The translations under genes were made by a program, and so were the position numbers. From positions 1,942,001 through 2,006,000 of the forward strand of contig NC_014212.1 of NCBI RefSeq assembly GCF_000092125.1: a DNA stretch of 64,000 nucleotides, given 5' to 3'. The DNA comes from Allomeiothermus silvanus DSM 9946 (GTDB lineage Bacteria > Deinococcota > Deinococci > Deinococcales > Thermaceae). Shown piece by piece: positions 19,501 to 28,111 of this stretch (position 1 is the first letter of the stretch; each line of letters begins with the position of its first letter). The notes beneath the pieces were generated by a model that was given only the letters and a program-made list of their open reading frames with translations, ran no database searches and was not told where the DNA came from.

Positions 19501-20174
19501 CTTAGGCCGCTCTCCGCAAACGGGGGTTGGGCCTCAAAGAAGGCCTCCAGGTTTTGGATGATGGCCGGGTAGGCGGTAGAGCGCTCGAGCGGGGTGTCGT
19601 CGAAAAGTTCTAGGAAAGGTGCGAAGGCCGGGTTGGCGTTGGCCATCCAGAGCATCAACATCTCTTCCAGCAGGATTTCTCGATTAGCCCGCCCCACCCC
19701 GCTGCCCGGGGAAAGAAGCATCTCCGTGCTGCCCGAGAGATATTCGTCCAGCGCGATCTCGCCCCGGTAGACCCGGATCGGGGGGAATTCCTGGGCAAAG
19801 GCCCGCAGGGCGGTTTCCAGGGTATCGGCACCTATGGTGTACTCGAGCGTCGAAAGGGCCTCGAGCATGACGCGGGGGTTTTGTCCCTGGCGATACTGCG
19901 CCACTACATAGTGCAGCATCTCGTCGATGAGCCCCATCGCTGCGATCTGGGCCGCGCTCACCGCCGACTCGGGGTGGTTCACCAGATCGCGTTTGGCGTT
20001 CATGGCCGCAGCGAAGCGCCGGGCGGCTTCAAAGTCGGCGAAGACCACATTGCCCGAGGAAGAGAACACCGATAGGTCAAACTGGTAGTAACGGCGCGCT
20101 TCGGCCGAAACGTGAAACTCTAGGCCTCCGACATGCGCTGCGTGGCATATTCGTACACCGTCGCGATGCCCCAT
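16530..20174 (-). CDS. Large GH13 (alpha-amylase family) protein with extra N- and C-terminal domains
   Basis: 1214 residues from the ATG at 20174, which has GGGGGAAG upstream; an in-frame ATG at 20282 would overlap the preceding gene. About 330 residues of unrecognised helical sequence precede the TIM barrel. GH13 motifs seen: region I DMVPNHTG, region II IRFDAAMTL with the nucleophile Asp, region III LLLAEAFW with the acid/base Glu. At the place of the usual NHD the sequence reads FLNNPDE, keeping an Asp but lacking the His. A further 400 residues follow, ending in a Lys/Pro-rich tail. It may act on alpha-glucans, for example in storage or trehalose metabolism. No signal peptide, so cytoplasmic. 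Substrate unknown. Confidence 0.8.
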   Translation of the reverse strand: MGHRDGVRICHAAHVGGLEFHVSAEARRYYQFDLSVFSSSGNVVFADFEAARRFAAAMNAKRDLVNHPESAVSAAQIAAMGLIDEMLHYVVAQYRQGQNPRVMLEALSTLEYTIGADTLETALRAFAQEFPPIRVYRGEIALDEYLSGSTEMLLSPGSGVGRANREILLEEMLMLWMANANPAFAPFLELFDDTPLERSTAYPAIIQNLEAFFEAQPPFAESGLSLFRTLRLPALMHPDSLEAQLEFLLKRFGGTLGPFARRILTGIGVLKEAARSFWTPVHFDTPPGHGITAEMYNWRSRGAEHEPEAFSPDVDWMPRVVLIAKNTFVWLDQLSKKYARPITTLDQIPEEELDILASWGITALWLIGLWERSAASKRIKQMMGNPDAVASAYSLYDYVIAKELGGEAALEVLRQKAWQRGIRLASDMVPNHTGIDSKWVIEHPDWFISLPYPPYPNYTFSGPDLSSDPRVGIFLEDHYYDKSDAAVVFKRVDRRSGEVRYIYHGNDGTAMPWNDTAQLNYLNPEVREAVIQTIVHVARQFPLIRFDAAMTLAKRHIQRLWWPEPGGSPWGPAIPSRAEHAMTKEEFDRLMPKEFWREVVDRCAVEAPDTLLLAEAFWMMEGYFVRTLGMHRVYNSAFMNMLRDEKNGEYRAIMKNTLEFEPEILKRFVNFLNNPDEKTAVEQFGKGDKYFGVMTLCATLPGLPMVGHGQVEGFTERYGMEYRRAYYDETPDQGLIQYHYQQIFPLFKRRYLFAEVENFVLYDFSSGGSVNEDVFAYSNRQQGERSLIVYHNKNVQTKGWVHTSVAQTVKTGEGREMLKRTLGQGLGLSFDTWAIFRDMVSGLEYLRPSRELHEQGLYLELGPYQRHVFLDWREVNDPDGTYARIAHMLGQRGVPSVEQVRRELWLEPILTPFRQLVNPQLFEKLIGARVSKGKPDKAVLDEVTNKLGALVEAARGFGGVCFAAGKQRGRPSSNLKVFRKQLEALLRLPAFVEETSKPAARVTPNKSTAASLKRKPKRVLRSSLPASLDDRVENWGVLLGWLFVQPLAEDPQTRASLFDEWLLGRVLADTLREMGLGESEAERSVGLVKVLLAEQPRLAEEAPKPKRAKEQLEAWMQDPLIQRYLQTHRFEGAVYFNKEAFEAMLSAMVRLVAVVSASMPKRKVADTRRIVQEWYAVLERYRLAALKAGYRLDKLLKPAPARKPRPPKKPTTTV

Positions 20175-20269
20175 AATACTTCCCCCTGGCCCCAGTCTAT
20201 TCTGCTTTAGGGGTCCAGGGGGTAGATACGCTTCCTGTAGGGTGCTTGTGAAGTCGGCTGGATTCGTTT

Positions 20270-21502
20270 TCAGCTCACCCATTCCCCCCTGCGCATCAGC
20301 GGTTCGGCCTGCCCAGTGTGGGTGATGCCGTCTACGTCAATTTCGTTCGAGCCAATCATCCAGTCCACATGGATCAGGCTCGCGTTGGCCCCCCGAGCGG
20401 CGAGTTCCTCCCGGCTCAAGCGATCCCCACCCCGGATGCACTCGCTGTAAGCCTGGCCCAAGGCGATGTGGCTGGCCGCGTTTTCATCGAAAAGGGTGTT
20501 GTAGAAAAGGATCCCCGACTGCGCGATGGGGGAGGAGTGGGGCACCAAGGCCACCTCGCCCAAGCGCCGGGCGCCCTCGTCGGTCTCGAGCAGTTCCTTC
20601 AGGATATCTTCGCCCACTTTGGCGCTGGCCTCTACGATCCGGCCTCCCTCGAAGCGCACCCGGATCCCGTCTAGCAGGCTGCCCTGGTGGGCCAGCGGCT
20701 TGCTGCTGCTGACGTAGCCTTCCACCCGGTCTTTGTGCGGGGTGGTGAAGACCTCCTCGGTGGGGATGTTGGGGTTGCAGACCACTCCGTTCTTGGCCAC
20801 TGCGGCTCCACCCGACCATACGTGATCGTCGGCTAGCCCTACCTTTAGGTCGGTGCCGGGGCCCTTGAAGTGCAAAGCGGCGTAGCGTTTTTCGTTGAGG
20901 AATTGTACCCGCTTGTGCAGGTTAGCATTATGCGCTGCCCAGGCGGCTACCGGGTCGTCAGTGTCCAGCCTCGAGGCTTTGAAGATAGCCTCCCACAGTT
21001 TCTCCACGGCTTGCCCCTCGGGTAGATCGGGGAAGACCATCTTGGCCCAATCCACGGTGGCATATGCGACGATGCTCCAGTTGATGTGGAAGCTGGCGAT
21101 CAGCTCGAGGGCCCGTCGGTTGGCAATGGACTGGGCTTTGCTGGCCCGGCTGATCCGGTCCGGGTCTTGCCCTTTGAGGAGGGCCGGGTTCTGCCCGGTA
21201 ATGGCCAGCCGCGCCGCGCCGGCGGCGTAGGCCTCGGCCATCCCTTCGTAAAGCCAAGCCGGGGCGTAGTCGAAAGCATCGGAGGGGGCGAATCGGTAGC
21301 GGGCCAGGGTGGCGGCGTCATCGCTATAGAGGGTTGTCACCATTTTTGCCCCTGCTTGGTAGGCTCGCTCGGTGATCTTCCGGGTGAGCGGGAGAGCTTC
21401 GATAGGCGCAGTGATGACGAGTTCTTGACCCCTTTGGAGATTGAGGCCTACTTGTACGGTGACGTCGGCAAGTTTGTCGAGCATTTCCAGGTAGTTTTTC
21501 AC
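20270..21502 (-). CDS. Aminopeptidase T (M29 metallopeptidase)
   Basis: 410 residues of the M29 family, first known from Thermus aquaticus, a broad metal-dependent exo-aminopeptidase. Seen: VGLNLQRGQELVITAPIEA, the metal-site region NPNIPTEEVFTTPHKDRVEG, LFDENAASHIALGQAY and the C-terminal HVDWMIGSNEIDVDG with Glu, His and Asp ligands. A GTG at 21502 (VKNYLEMLDKLAD) matches the family N-terminus; the longer frame to 21541 is less likely. It is followed on the same strand by the GH13 gene. Confidence 0.9.
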   Translation of the reverse strand: MKNYLEMLDKLADVTVQVGLNLQRGQELVITAPIEALPLTRKITERAYQAGAKMVTTLYSDDAATLARYRFAPSDAFDYAPAWLYEGMAEAYAAGAARLAITGQNPALLKGQDPDRISRASKAQSIANRRALELIASFHINWSIVAYATVDWAKMVFPDLPEGQAVEKLWEAIFKASRLDTDDPVAAWAAHNANLHKRVQFLNEKRYAALHFKGPGTDLKVGLADDHVWSGGAAVAKNGVVCNPNIPTEEVFTTPHKDRVEGYVSSSKPLAHQGSLLDGIRVRFEGGRIVEASAKVGEDILKELLETDEGARRLGEVALVPHSSPIAQSGILFYNTLFDENAASHIALGQAYSECIRGGDRLSREELAARGANASLIHVDWMIGSNEIDVDGITHTGQAEPLMRRGEWVS

Positions 21503-21556
21503 GCCCGCCAGTTTACCCGATGCGGCTCCTGGGAGTGGCAAAGGAAAAACGGCCTT

Positions 21557-22642
21557 TCAGCGAGCCCCCTCTAGCAGGCCCAGCAATACCTGTGCCAGCC
21601 TGGAAACGCTGTGCTGTAGAGTGTGCCGCTCAAGTACCCGGGCCCGAGCAGCACACCCTAGGGCACCGGACTTTTGAGGATTGCTGGCCAGGATCCCCAG
21701 CGCCTTCGCTAAGGCTTTGGGATAAGGAGGCACCAACAAGCCTTCTACGCCGTCTCGAATGAGTTCAGCCTGAGCAGGAATAGGGCTCGAGACCACCGGT
21801 AACCCGCTGGCCATGGCTTCGAGGGTAACTAACGATTGGTTTTCGGCCAACGTGGGCTGTAGCACCGCATCTGCCGCTTGGTACAACTCGGGCATGTCCC
21901 ATCGTTTACCCCAAAACTGAACGTTCCCTAGTTTCCACTGCCGGGCGAGCCGTTTGATCACATGCCCGGTGCTCGAGTCGTCATCTCCTACGAAAACGAA
22001 ATCTAGATCTGGAGAAAATCGGGCAGCAGACAAAGAAGCCAAGGGGTTTTTCTCGGGCGACATGCGTCCTGGGACTAGCACCGTGAAGCGCCGAAATCCG
22101 AAGCCTGTGCGTAGCTCAGGCCGCCGCTTAGGGCAGGGCTTGAAGCGCTCGACATCCACTCCATTGGGCACCGAAAATACCTTGGTTAGTCCCAGATGCC
22201 TTAAGTATTTTTCTCCCCACTGGGACACCGTAATCACGGCATCGGCATTGCGTAGGGCGTGGGCTTTGCTTAGCCGGTAGCCTAAACGGAACAATTGGCG
22301 TAGACCATAGGGATAGTGGTACTCGAGCTGGTCGTGAATCACCGAGACGTTGGGGCGGGGAAGGTGACCGAATGCCCAGCTATAGGTGTGGGGTTGCCAA
22401 GCCTGCACTACCCGCAGGCGGGCTGTACACAAAGCGGGCATGACTTCGGCTGGCCTCTCGTACCGCCGTAGTGCTACCCCGGCTTCGGTTAGCCGCTGGG
22501 CATATATATCGAGGCTGGGGCGGTTGCTCAGATAGAGTGTAGGCTCGAGTCCGTAATGCTTTAAAAGAGGCAGATAAGCCAATAGCCAGGTTTCGCTACC
22601 AGCAACTCGGGGCGCATCGGTCAGAAAGGCAACTTCAGCCAT
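21557..22642 (-). CDS. Family 4 glycosyltransferase
   Basis: 361 residues with the GT-B fold of GT4 enzymes. Seen: VLVPGRMSPEKNPLASLSAA, FVFVGDDDSS and the nucleotide-sugar motif ENQSLVTLEAMASGLPVVSSP (E-x7-E type). It likely adds a sugar from a nucleotide donor to a glycolipid or surface glycan. Its start overlaps the end of the upstream gene by 8 bp, so the two are coupled and may act on the same glycolipid. Acceptor unknown. Confidence 0.8.
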   Translation of the reverse strand: MAEVAFLTDAPRVAGSETWLLAYLPLLKHYGLEPTLYLSNRPSLDIYAQRLTEAGVALRRYERPAEVMPALCTARLRVVQAWQPHTYSWAFGHLPRPNVSVIHDQLEYHYPYGLRQLFRLGYRLSKAHALRNADAVITVSQWGEKYLRHLGLTKVFSVPNGVDVERFKPCPKRRPELRTGFGFRRFTVLVPGRMSPEKNPLASLSAARFSPDLDFVFVGDDDSSTGHVIKRLARQWKLGNVQFWGKRWDMPELYQAADAVLQPTLAENQSLVTLEAMASGLPVVSSPIPAQAELIRDGVEGLLVPPYPKALAKALGILASNPQKSGALGCAARARVLERHTLQHSVSRLAQVLLGLLEGAR

Positions 22643-23798
22643 TAAGAGCCTCTTGGATATCTGTGGCGATGCGGGGGAGGGCTCCTGGGGCCCCGATGCG
22701 TTCTTTACCTGCTGCCGAGGCTAACGTATAGCGCTCCACCTCGAGTACCTGCTTAACAGTCCGTGCAATCTCGGCGGGATCGGGTTTCGCCAGGGTAAGG
22801 GCAGGGCCGAGTAGCCGACGCTGTCGCTGGGCAAAACCCAGAGTGAACTGAGGCCCAGAGGTTGGGAACCCCACTACCGGGATGCCAAGCCCGGCGGCTT
22901 GCTCATTGGCGGTCCCTGCGGTACCAAGGGCAACTTTGGCATGGTGTAAGATCTCCGAGAAATAGCCTCGCAGCAGAAAGACCCGATGATGTCCTTTGTG
23001 CGCGATCGCTATTTCATCTCCCTGGGGAGTAAGGGTCCAGCCCTCTGGTACCCGGATTCCCTCGAGCCCTAAGGGCCAAGCCACCAGAGGTTGCAACTCG
23101 TTCAGATATAGGGTCGCTTCCAGCATGCGGGGTAGGCTAAAGGTGACATCGCCTCTGGAACCGGGTAACAGCGCAATGACCGGCCTGCCGTCGAGGATTC
23201 CCTCGAGCTGCTTTTGCGGTGGGGGCAGGATGTCCATGGCGAAGCTACCGTAAAAATGAGCGTGAGATATTCCCAACCCCCGTAACCTTAATTCGCTGGC
23301 TCGGTCTCGTACATAGACTGCTCGGGCATGGCGCTGTGCCCAACGTTCGTACCATAAAAAGTCCTCAGCTCCCCACTCGTTGAGCCGGGTGAATCGTTGC
23401 CACAGGGATTGGCCTTCCAGGTAGTAAGCCGAAACCAGAGGATTGATGTGAAATAGAGGAAGACCCCGCCCAAAAGCTACCCCGATGAGCAGGGTATAGG
23501 CATCTCCTATCGCTACTATCGCCTTGCACTCTCTGCTACCTCTAAAAGCCGCTTTCCATTGCTTGAGGTTCTGGCTGATGAACCCGCTTCGCAGATCAGC
23601 GATGAGATTGTGGAGGCTGCCGAAGGGAAATCCTCCTGACGGCATTTCCTGCCGGGGACCGATAACCTCGGCTCCGACCTGCTCATAGGCTAGCCCCCGT
23701 CCCACTAGCGGTAAAGCCCGCGCGGGTACCTGGAGAAAACGCAGTAGATGGCTACCGATGATGTCCTCTGCGTTACCGTTAGAGATGAGTAGCAGCAT
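22635..23798 (-). CDS. Lipid-A-disaccharide synthase-related protein
   Basis: 387 residues resembling the LpxB-related family found in cyanobacteria and Thermales, which lack normal lipid A synthesis. Seen: MLLLISNGNAEDIIG at the N-terminus, VIALLPGSRGDVTFSLPRMLEA in the middle and the donor-binding GTAGTANEQAAGLGIPVVGFP near the C-terminus. It is probably a glycolipid glycosyltransferase rather than true LpxB. The ATG at 23798 has no strong ribosome binding site. Co-transcribed with the GT4 gene. Confidence 0.75.
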   Translation of the reverse strand: MLLLISNGNAEDIIGSHLLRFLQVPARALPLVGRGLAYEQVGAEVIGPRQEMPSGGFPFGSLHNLIADLRSGFISQNLKQWKAAFRGSRECKAIVAIGDAYTLLIGVAFGRGLPLFHINPLVSAYYLEGQSLWQRFTRLNEWGAEDFLWYERWAQRHARAVYVRDRASELRLRGLGISHAHFYGSFAMDILPPPQKQLEGILDGRPVIALLPGSRGDVTFSLPRMLEATLYLNELQPLVAWPLGLEGIRVPEGWTLTPQGDEIAIAHKGHHRVFLLRGYFSEILHHAKVALGTAGTANEQAAGLGIPVVGFPTSGPQFTLGFAQRQRRLLGPALTLAKPDPAEIARTVKQVLEVERYTLASAAGKERIGAPGALPRIATDIQEALNG

Positions 23799-24046
23799 GA
23801 CACAGGTTGAAGGTCACGGTACAAAGGCTGGCTTCCAACATGGGGAAAGGGCGAAGGATTCAAAGTCGGTTGCTATAGCCGCCATATCTGTTTCAGTTTA
23901 CCGTGTCTCCTCTGGATCGAAGCACGTGGGCAGAGTCTATTTCAAAAGCAATCCCTCTTTATGGGCGTACAATTGAAATGTTCGATGGCTTCCACCCTAA
24001 CTAGGGTGGGCATATTTATGGGCTTACCAATACGTAAAACCCCAAT
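23799..24046. other. Divergent intergenic region before mfd
   Basis: 248 bp without a gene, less GC-rich than its neighbours. It holds one perfect hairpin, CCACCCT/AGGGTGG with a 4-nt loop (23992-24009), and TAAAAC (24035-24040) 6 nt before the mfd ATG, a possible leaderless -10. Promoters for both divergent genes should lie here but no full -35/-10 pair stands out. Confidence 0.4.
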
Positions 24047-27013
24047 ATGGCGCTGACCAAAGACCAAATCCTCAACCATTACCTGCCGGGCCTGCCCCAG
24101 GTGGCTCGAGCCCGGCTCTTCGCCCAAACCGAGCCTCCGGCAATCCTGCTCGTTCCTGAGCACCGTCTTGACTTTTACCGCAACCTCGAGCCCTTCGGCG
24201 TAGGGGTCTACGTCAACCCTGGTCTGGAGGCCTGGGGGGAGGCCGGGTGGGTGGTGTTCGATTACAGGGAGGCCCTTCAGGCTTTCCCTCAAGACCCTTC
24301 GGCTTGGCGGCTGGTGCTCGAGGTGGGGCGGCGCTACCTGCGTGAGGACTTGCTGGAGCGGCTCACCCGCATGGGCTATCTGCGCGAATCCGAGGAGGGG
24401 GAAGCGGGTTTTGCGGTACGCGGGGAGATCGTAGAGATCGGTGAGGTCCGCCTGGAGTTTTTTGGGGATGAACTCGAGGCCATCAAAGTGGCCGGGGAGC
24501 ACAAACGGCGCTTTGTCCTGGGAGCCAAGCCGGGCAAGGCCGAAGCATGGGATTCGCACAAGATTCGTCACTTCCCTGGCCCGGTCTTCCTCGACATGCC
24601 CTCGCTGGCGCCGGGCGAACTATGGCAGCACCTCGAGGGCCGCGACCTGGTGACCTTCGGGTTGGGTGGGCCGGAGCTGCCTAAGCTCGACCTTGGCTAC
24701 CAGGCCTTGCCTCCTTACCGAGCGCGTATTGCGCAGTTTGTGGAGGAGGTGCGGCGTTGGACCGAGCAGGACTATGGAGTGGTTCTGTTTTACAAGCATG
24801 CCAAAGGCCGCGCCTACCTCGAGAGCAAGCTACAGGGGATAAATCTGCGGAAGTCGGGTCGGTTTGAATGCAAGCCCGGCTGGATTACTTTGGTTCCTGG
24901 TGGGTTTGAAGGGGCCTACCTCGACCCGGAGGCGAAAGCCGTTTGCCTCACTGAGCCGCATCTGTATGCGTTTGGTTCAGGGCAAGCTGGCCCGAGCCGA
25001 AGGATCGTAACAGGGGAGACGGGTGACCCTTCGGCGCTGGCGCCGGGGGACTACCTGATCCACCCCGAACACGGGATCGGGCAGTTCGTGGGCCTCGAGC
25101 CTCGCGAGATTCTTGGCGTAAAGCGCGATTACCTGATCCTCCAGTACGCGGGGGAGGCACGTTTATACCTCCCAGTAGAGCAGCTACCGCTGCTCAAGCG
25201 CCACCCTGGTACTACCGATGATCCTCCTAGGCTTTCTAGCTTGGGCAAGGGGGAGTGGAAGAAAGCCCGGGAGAAAGCCCAAAAAGACGCCGAAGAGCTA
25301 GCCGCACGGATGCTGGTACTGCATGCCAAGCGTCAGGCTACGCCGGGGCGGGCCTGGGCGCCTATACCGGAGTGGGATTCGCTCATAGAGAAAAACTTTC
25401 CCTACGCCCTTACGCCTGATCAGGAGAAATCGCTGGAGGACACTTTTCGCGACCTGGAAGCTCCTCGCCCGATGGATCGCCTCATCTCCGGGGACGTGGG
25501 CTTCGGCAAGACCGAGGTCGCCCTCCGCGCCGCCCACCGGGTGGTGGGGCACGGGGCGCAGGTGGCGCTGCTGGTGCCTACTACGCTGCTGGCCGAGCAG
25601 CACACCCAAACCTTCAAGAGCCGCTTCGAAGGTCTCCCGGTGCGGGTAGAGGGGCTCTCCCGCTTCACCTCCGAGCTCGATGAGCAACGTATTCTGCGGG
25701 ACCTCGAGGCGGGTGCGGTAGATATCGTCATCGGCACCCACCGCCTGCTCTCCGGAGACCTCCGGTTCAAGGATCTGGGGCTTCTCATCATAGATGAGGA
25801 GCACCGCTTCGGGGTGGCCCAGAAGGAGCGCATCCGCGAGATAGCCGAGACGGTGGACACCCTCTACCTCTCCGCCACCCCTATTCCCCGCACCCTCTAT
25901 AGCGCCCTAGTAGGGCTCAAGGACCTCTCGAGTATCCAGACTCCGCCCCCAGGGCGTAAACCCATACAGACCGTACTTGCTCCTTACGATCCCAGCCTAG
26001 TGCGCGAGGCCATCTTGAGTGAGATGGAGCGGGGCGGCAAGGTCTTTTACGTTCATGATCGGGTGGCTACCATCCAGGCCCGGCAACGTTATCTGGAGAA
26101 CATTGCCCCCGAAGCCCGCATCGGCGTCGTCCATGGGCAGATGCCCGAAGGGGATATCGAGGAGGTGATGCTGGCCTTCGCCGAGGGTGCTTTCGACGTG
26201 CTGTTGGCTACCACCATCATCGAAAGCGGCCTGGACATCCCCGAGGCCAACACCATCGTCATCGAGCGGGCTGACCGGTTGGGGCTGGCCGCGCTGTATC
26301 AGCTCCGGGGCCGGGTGGGCCGCCGTGACCAGGAGGCTTACGCTTACTTTTTTCACCCTCCCCGCCTCACCGAGGCCGCCGAGCGCCGCCTCTCGGCCAT
26401 CGCTGACCTCTCCGATCTGGGCTCAGGCCACCTGCTGGCCGAGAAAGATATGGAGATCCGCGGGGTGGGCAACCTGCTAGGCCCCGAGCAGCACGGGCAT
26501 ATTCGGGCGGTGAGCCTGGAGATTTACACTGAGCTACTCGCAGAGGCTATCGCCAAACTCAAAGGGGAAAAAACCGAGCCAGAAAAGCACGTCACCCTGG
26601 ATCTGGCGGTTTCGGCCCGGCTCACCCCCGAGTACATCCCCTCTGCCGCGGCCCGCAGCCGTTACTACGGCAGATTGGCCGAGGCCAAGCGACTTGCCCA
26701 GGTTGCGCGCATTGCGGGGGAACTCCGCGAGCGCTACGGCGAACCCCCCGTAGAGGTGGAAAACTTCCTGGCCCTTACCCGCTTGCGCCTCCTGGCCGAG
26801 GCCAAGGGGGTGGTCTCCATCACCGAAGACCTCACCTGGCTGCAACTGGTTTTTGAGCGCTGGCCCCTCGACTACGATTCAAAAGCGCTGCGGGCCTTGC
26901 CCTACCGCATTGAACTTACCCAGTATCCGCCTGGATTCCGCATCGCTAAGAAGGGCTTAAGCCAGGAGCAGTACTCCCAGGCAGTGAGTGATCTGCTCTA
27001 TTTGGTGGATTAA
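24047..27013 (+). CDS. mfd: Transcription-repair coupling factor Mfd
   Basis: 988 residues, close to the Thermus form and shorter than the 1148 of E. coli. It removes RNA polymerase stalled at DNA damage and recruits UvrA. Seen in order: UvrB-like N-terminal part, RNA-polymerase interaction domain ([18 protein letters not shown]), and the RecG-like translocase with Walker [26 protein letters not shown] (DEEH box), [11 protein letters not shown] and [18 protein letters not shown], cut to the key motifs. A TRCF C-terminal domain is present. No frameshift or truncation is seen. Confidence 0.95.
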   Translation: MALTKDQILNHYLPGLPQVARARLFAQTEPPAILLVPEHRLDFYRNLEPFGVGVYVNPGLEAWGEAGWVVFDYREALQAFPQDPSAWRLVLEVGRRYLREDLLERLTRMGYLRESEEGEAGFAVRGEIVEIGEVRLEFFGDELEAIKVAGEHKRRFVLGAKPGKAEAWDSHKIRHFPGPVFLDMPSLAPGELWQHLEGRDLVTFGLGGPELPKLDLGYQALPPYRARIAQFVEEVRRWTEQDYGVVLFYKHAKGRAYLESKLQGINLRKSGRFECKPGWITLVPGGFEGAYLDPEAKAVCLTEPHLYAFGSGQAGPSRRIVTGETGDPSALAPGDYLIHPEHGIGQFVGLEPREILGVKRDYLILQYAGEARLYLPVEQLPLLKRHPGTTDDPPRLSSLGKGEWKKAREKAQKDAEELAARMLVLHAKRQATPGRAWAPIPEWDSLIEKNFPYALTPDQEKSLEDTFRDLEAPRPMDRLISGDVGFGKTEVALRAAHRVVGHGAQVALLVPTTLLAEQHTQTFKSRFEGLPVRVEGLSRFTSELDEQRILRDLEAGAVDIVIGTHRLLSGDLRFKDLGLLIIDEEHRFGVAQKERIREIAETVDTLYLSATPIPRTLYSALVGLKDLSSIQTPPPGRKPIQTVLAPYDPSLVREAILSEMERGGKVFYVHDRVATIQARQRYLENIAPEARIGVVHGQMPEGDIEEVMLAFAEGAFDVLLATTIIESGLDIPEANTIVIERADRLGLAALYQLRGRVGRRDQEAYAYFFHPPRLTEAAERRLSAIADLSDLGSGHLLAEKDMEIRGVGNLLGPEQHGHIRAVSLEIYTELLAEAIAKLKGEKTEPEKHVTLDLAVSARLTPEYIPSAAARSRYYGRLAEAKRLAQVARIAGELRERYGEPPVEVENFLALTRLRLLAEAKGVVSITEDLTWLQLVFERWPLDYDSKALRALPYRIELTQYPPGFRIAKKGLSQEQYSQAVSDLLYLVD

Positions 27014-27121
27014 AACACTTTTTTGATCAAATATAAGTAACGCCCTAGGTACACGACAAAAGGCTGAAACAGTTGTCCAGGTCGCGTCTTTTATCTGGCA
27101 GGAAGAATAACCTCGTTTGCT

Positions 27122-28061
27122 ACCTGAAGTCAGACCAACACACCTGAGTGCATGAGGTTGTGGGCAGCGATTTTGAGGTTGACCCTGGCTCGTAAAGACC
27201 AGAAGGTCTTGACCTGCCCCACGTGCAGGTGAAGCGAGCGGACCAGGGAACTGAAACTGGTCTCGATGCGTTTACGCAGCCTGGATAAAGCCCTGGGCCA
27301 GAAGGTCTGGCGCTTCATGTTCTTGCGGCTGGGACAGTACACCCCCGTGCCTACGTAAGCCCTGTCCCCTAGCGTGGCCCTCCCAAGCAGTCCCTCGACC
27401 ACACGGCTCTCGTGCGCGTGCGCAGGCACAAAGGCCCAACGTCGGAACAGCCCCCCCAGGCTCACCACCGCGTGCAGCTTAAAGCCCCAGACCATCCCCA
27501 TGGTGCTGAAGCCCTTGCTGGCCTCGGGCATCTTGGCCCATTCCCAACGCTTACCCTTGGCGATGGGGAGGGGCTTGGTGTCGATGACCTCAATCCCCCA
27601 ATCCTCATCCTCCTTGGCGGCTAGCGATTGAGCGAGCTCGGCCCATAGGGGCTCCGCATTGCGCACGATCCGATGGTAACGGCTGTACTCGGGTAGTCGC
27701 GGGAACAAGCCCCGATGATTCTGACGCACCAGCCAGTACCACACCGACTCGTAGGGTTGGGCCAACAGTTCACCTACCAGGGCTATGGTGAATAACTCGC
27801 TGTAGCTGGCCACCTGGTTGGCTTGCACCGGTAGCCTGAAGCGCTCCTGGTTGGCTTTGAGCCAGTCATCCACCAGGATGAAGACCCTCAAAAACAGTTC
27901 CTCCAGGCTATGCTGATAGCGGGGATGGTTTCTCATAGCAATGAAGACCATCTCCCTTTTCTTCCCCCATTTCAAGTAGCAAACCACGTAATAGATGTGC
28001 AGTGCGTGAGCCCTATCCGTGGGGAGAAGGGAGGTCTGGGCGGTTGTAGCCATTCGCAGGT
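27122..28061 (-). mobile_element. IS982-like insertion sequence (ends approximate)
   Basis: One transposase gene fills about 940 bp between mfd and the lipoprotein gene at 28112. Both proposed ends begin with ACCTG on the inward-reading strands (27122 and 28061), but the rest of the inverted repeat is weak and no target duplication is seen, so the boundaries are tentative. The host-typical palindrome CTCGAG resumes at 28065. Only one copy is in the window. Confidence 0.6.
27130..28053 (-). CDS. IS982-family transposase
   Basis: 307 residues from the ATG at 28053 (MATTAQTSLLP). The frame is open up to 28251, but that part overlaps the divergent lipoprotein gene and is not credible. DDE-type features: VIDTKPLPIAKGKR, GFKLHAVVS, LGDRAYVGTGV and the C-terminal RKNMKRQ, RLRKRIETSFSSLVRSLHLH, VNLKIAAHNL, which match IS982 and related transposases. 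It appears complete. Confidence 0.75.
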   Translation of the reverse strand: MATTAQTSLLPTDRAHALHIYYVVCYLKWGKKREMVFIAMRNHPRYQHSLEELFLRVFILVDDWLKANQERFRLPVQANQVASYSELFTIALVGELLAQPYESVWYWLVRQNHRGLFPRLPEYSRYHRIVRNAEPLWAELAQSLAAKEDEDWGIEVIDTKPLPIAKGKRWEWAKMPEASKGFSTMGMVWGFKLHAVVSLGGLFRRWAFVPAHAHESRVVEGLLGRATLGDRAYVGTGVYCPSRKNMKRQTFWPRALSRLRKRIETSFSSLVRSLHLHVGQVKTFWSLRARVNLKIAAHNLMHSGVLV

Positions 28062-28111
28062 GCCCTCGAGCTGTGTCGATCAATTTGGTCCAAGGAATTT
28101 GGGGGTTGTCG

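Noticed and set aside
20175-20282. Extended N-terminus of the GH13 protein from 20282
   Set aside because: It overlaps the aminopeptidase gene and has no ribosome binding site, while the ATG at 20174 has GGGGGAAG.
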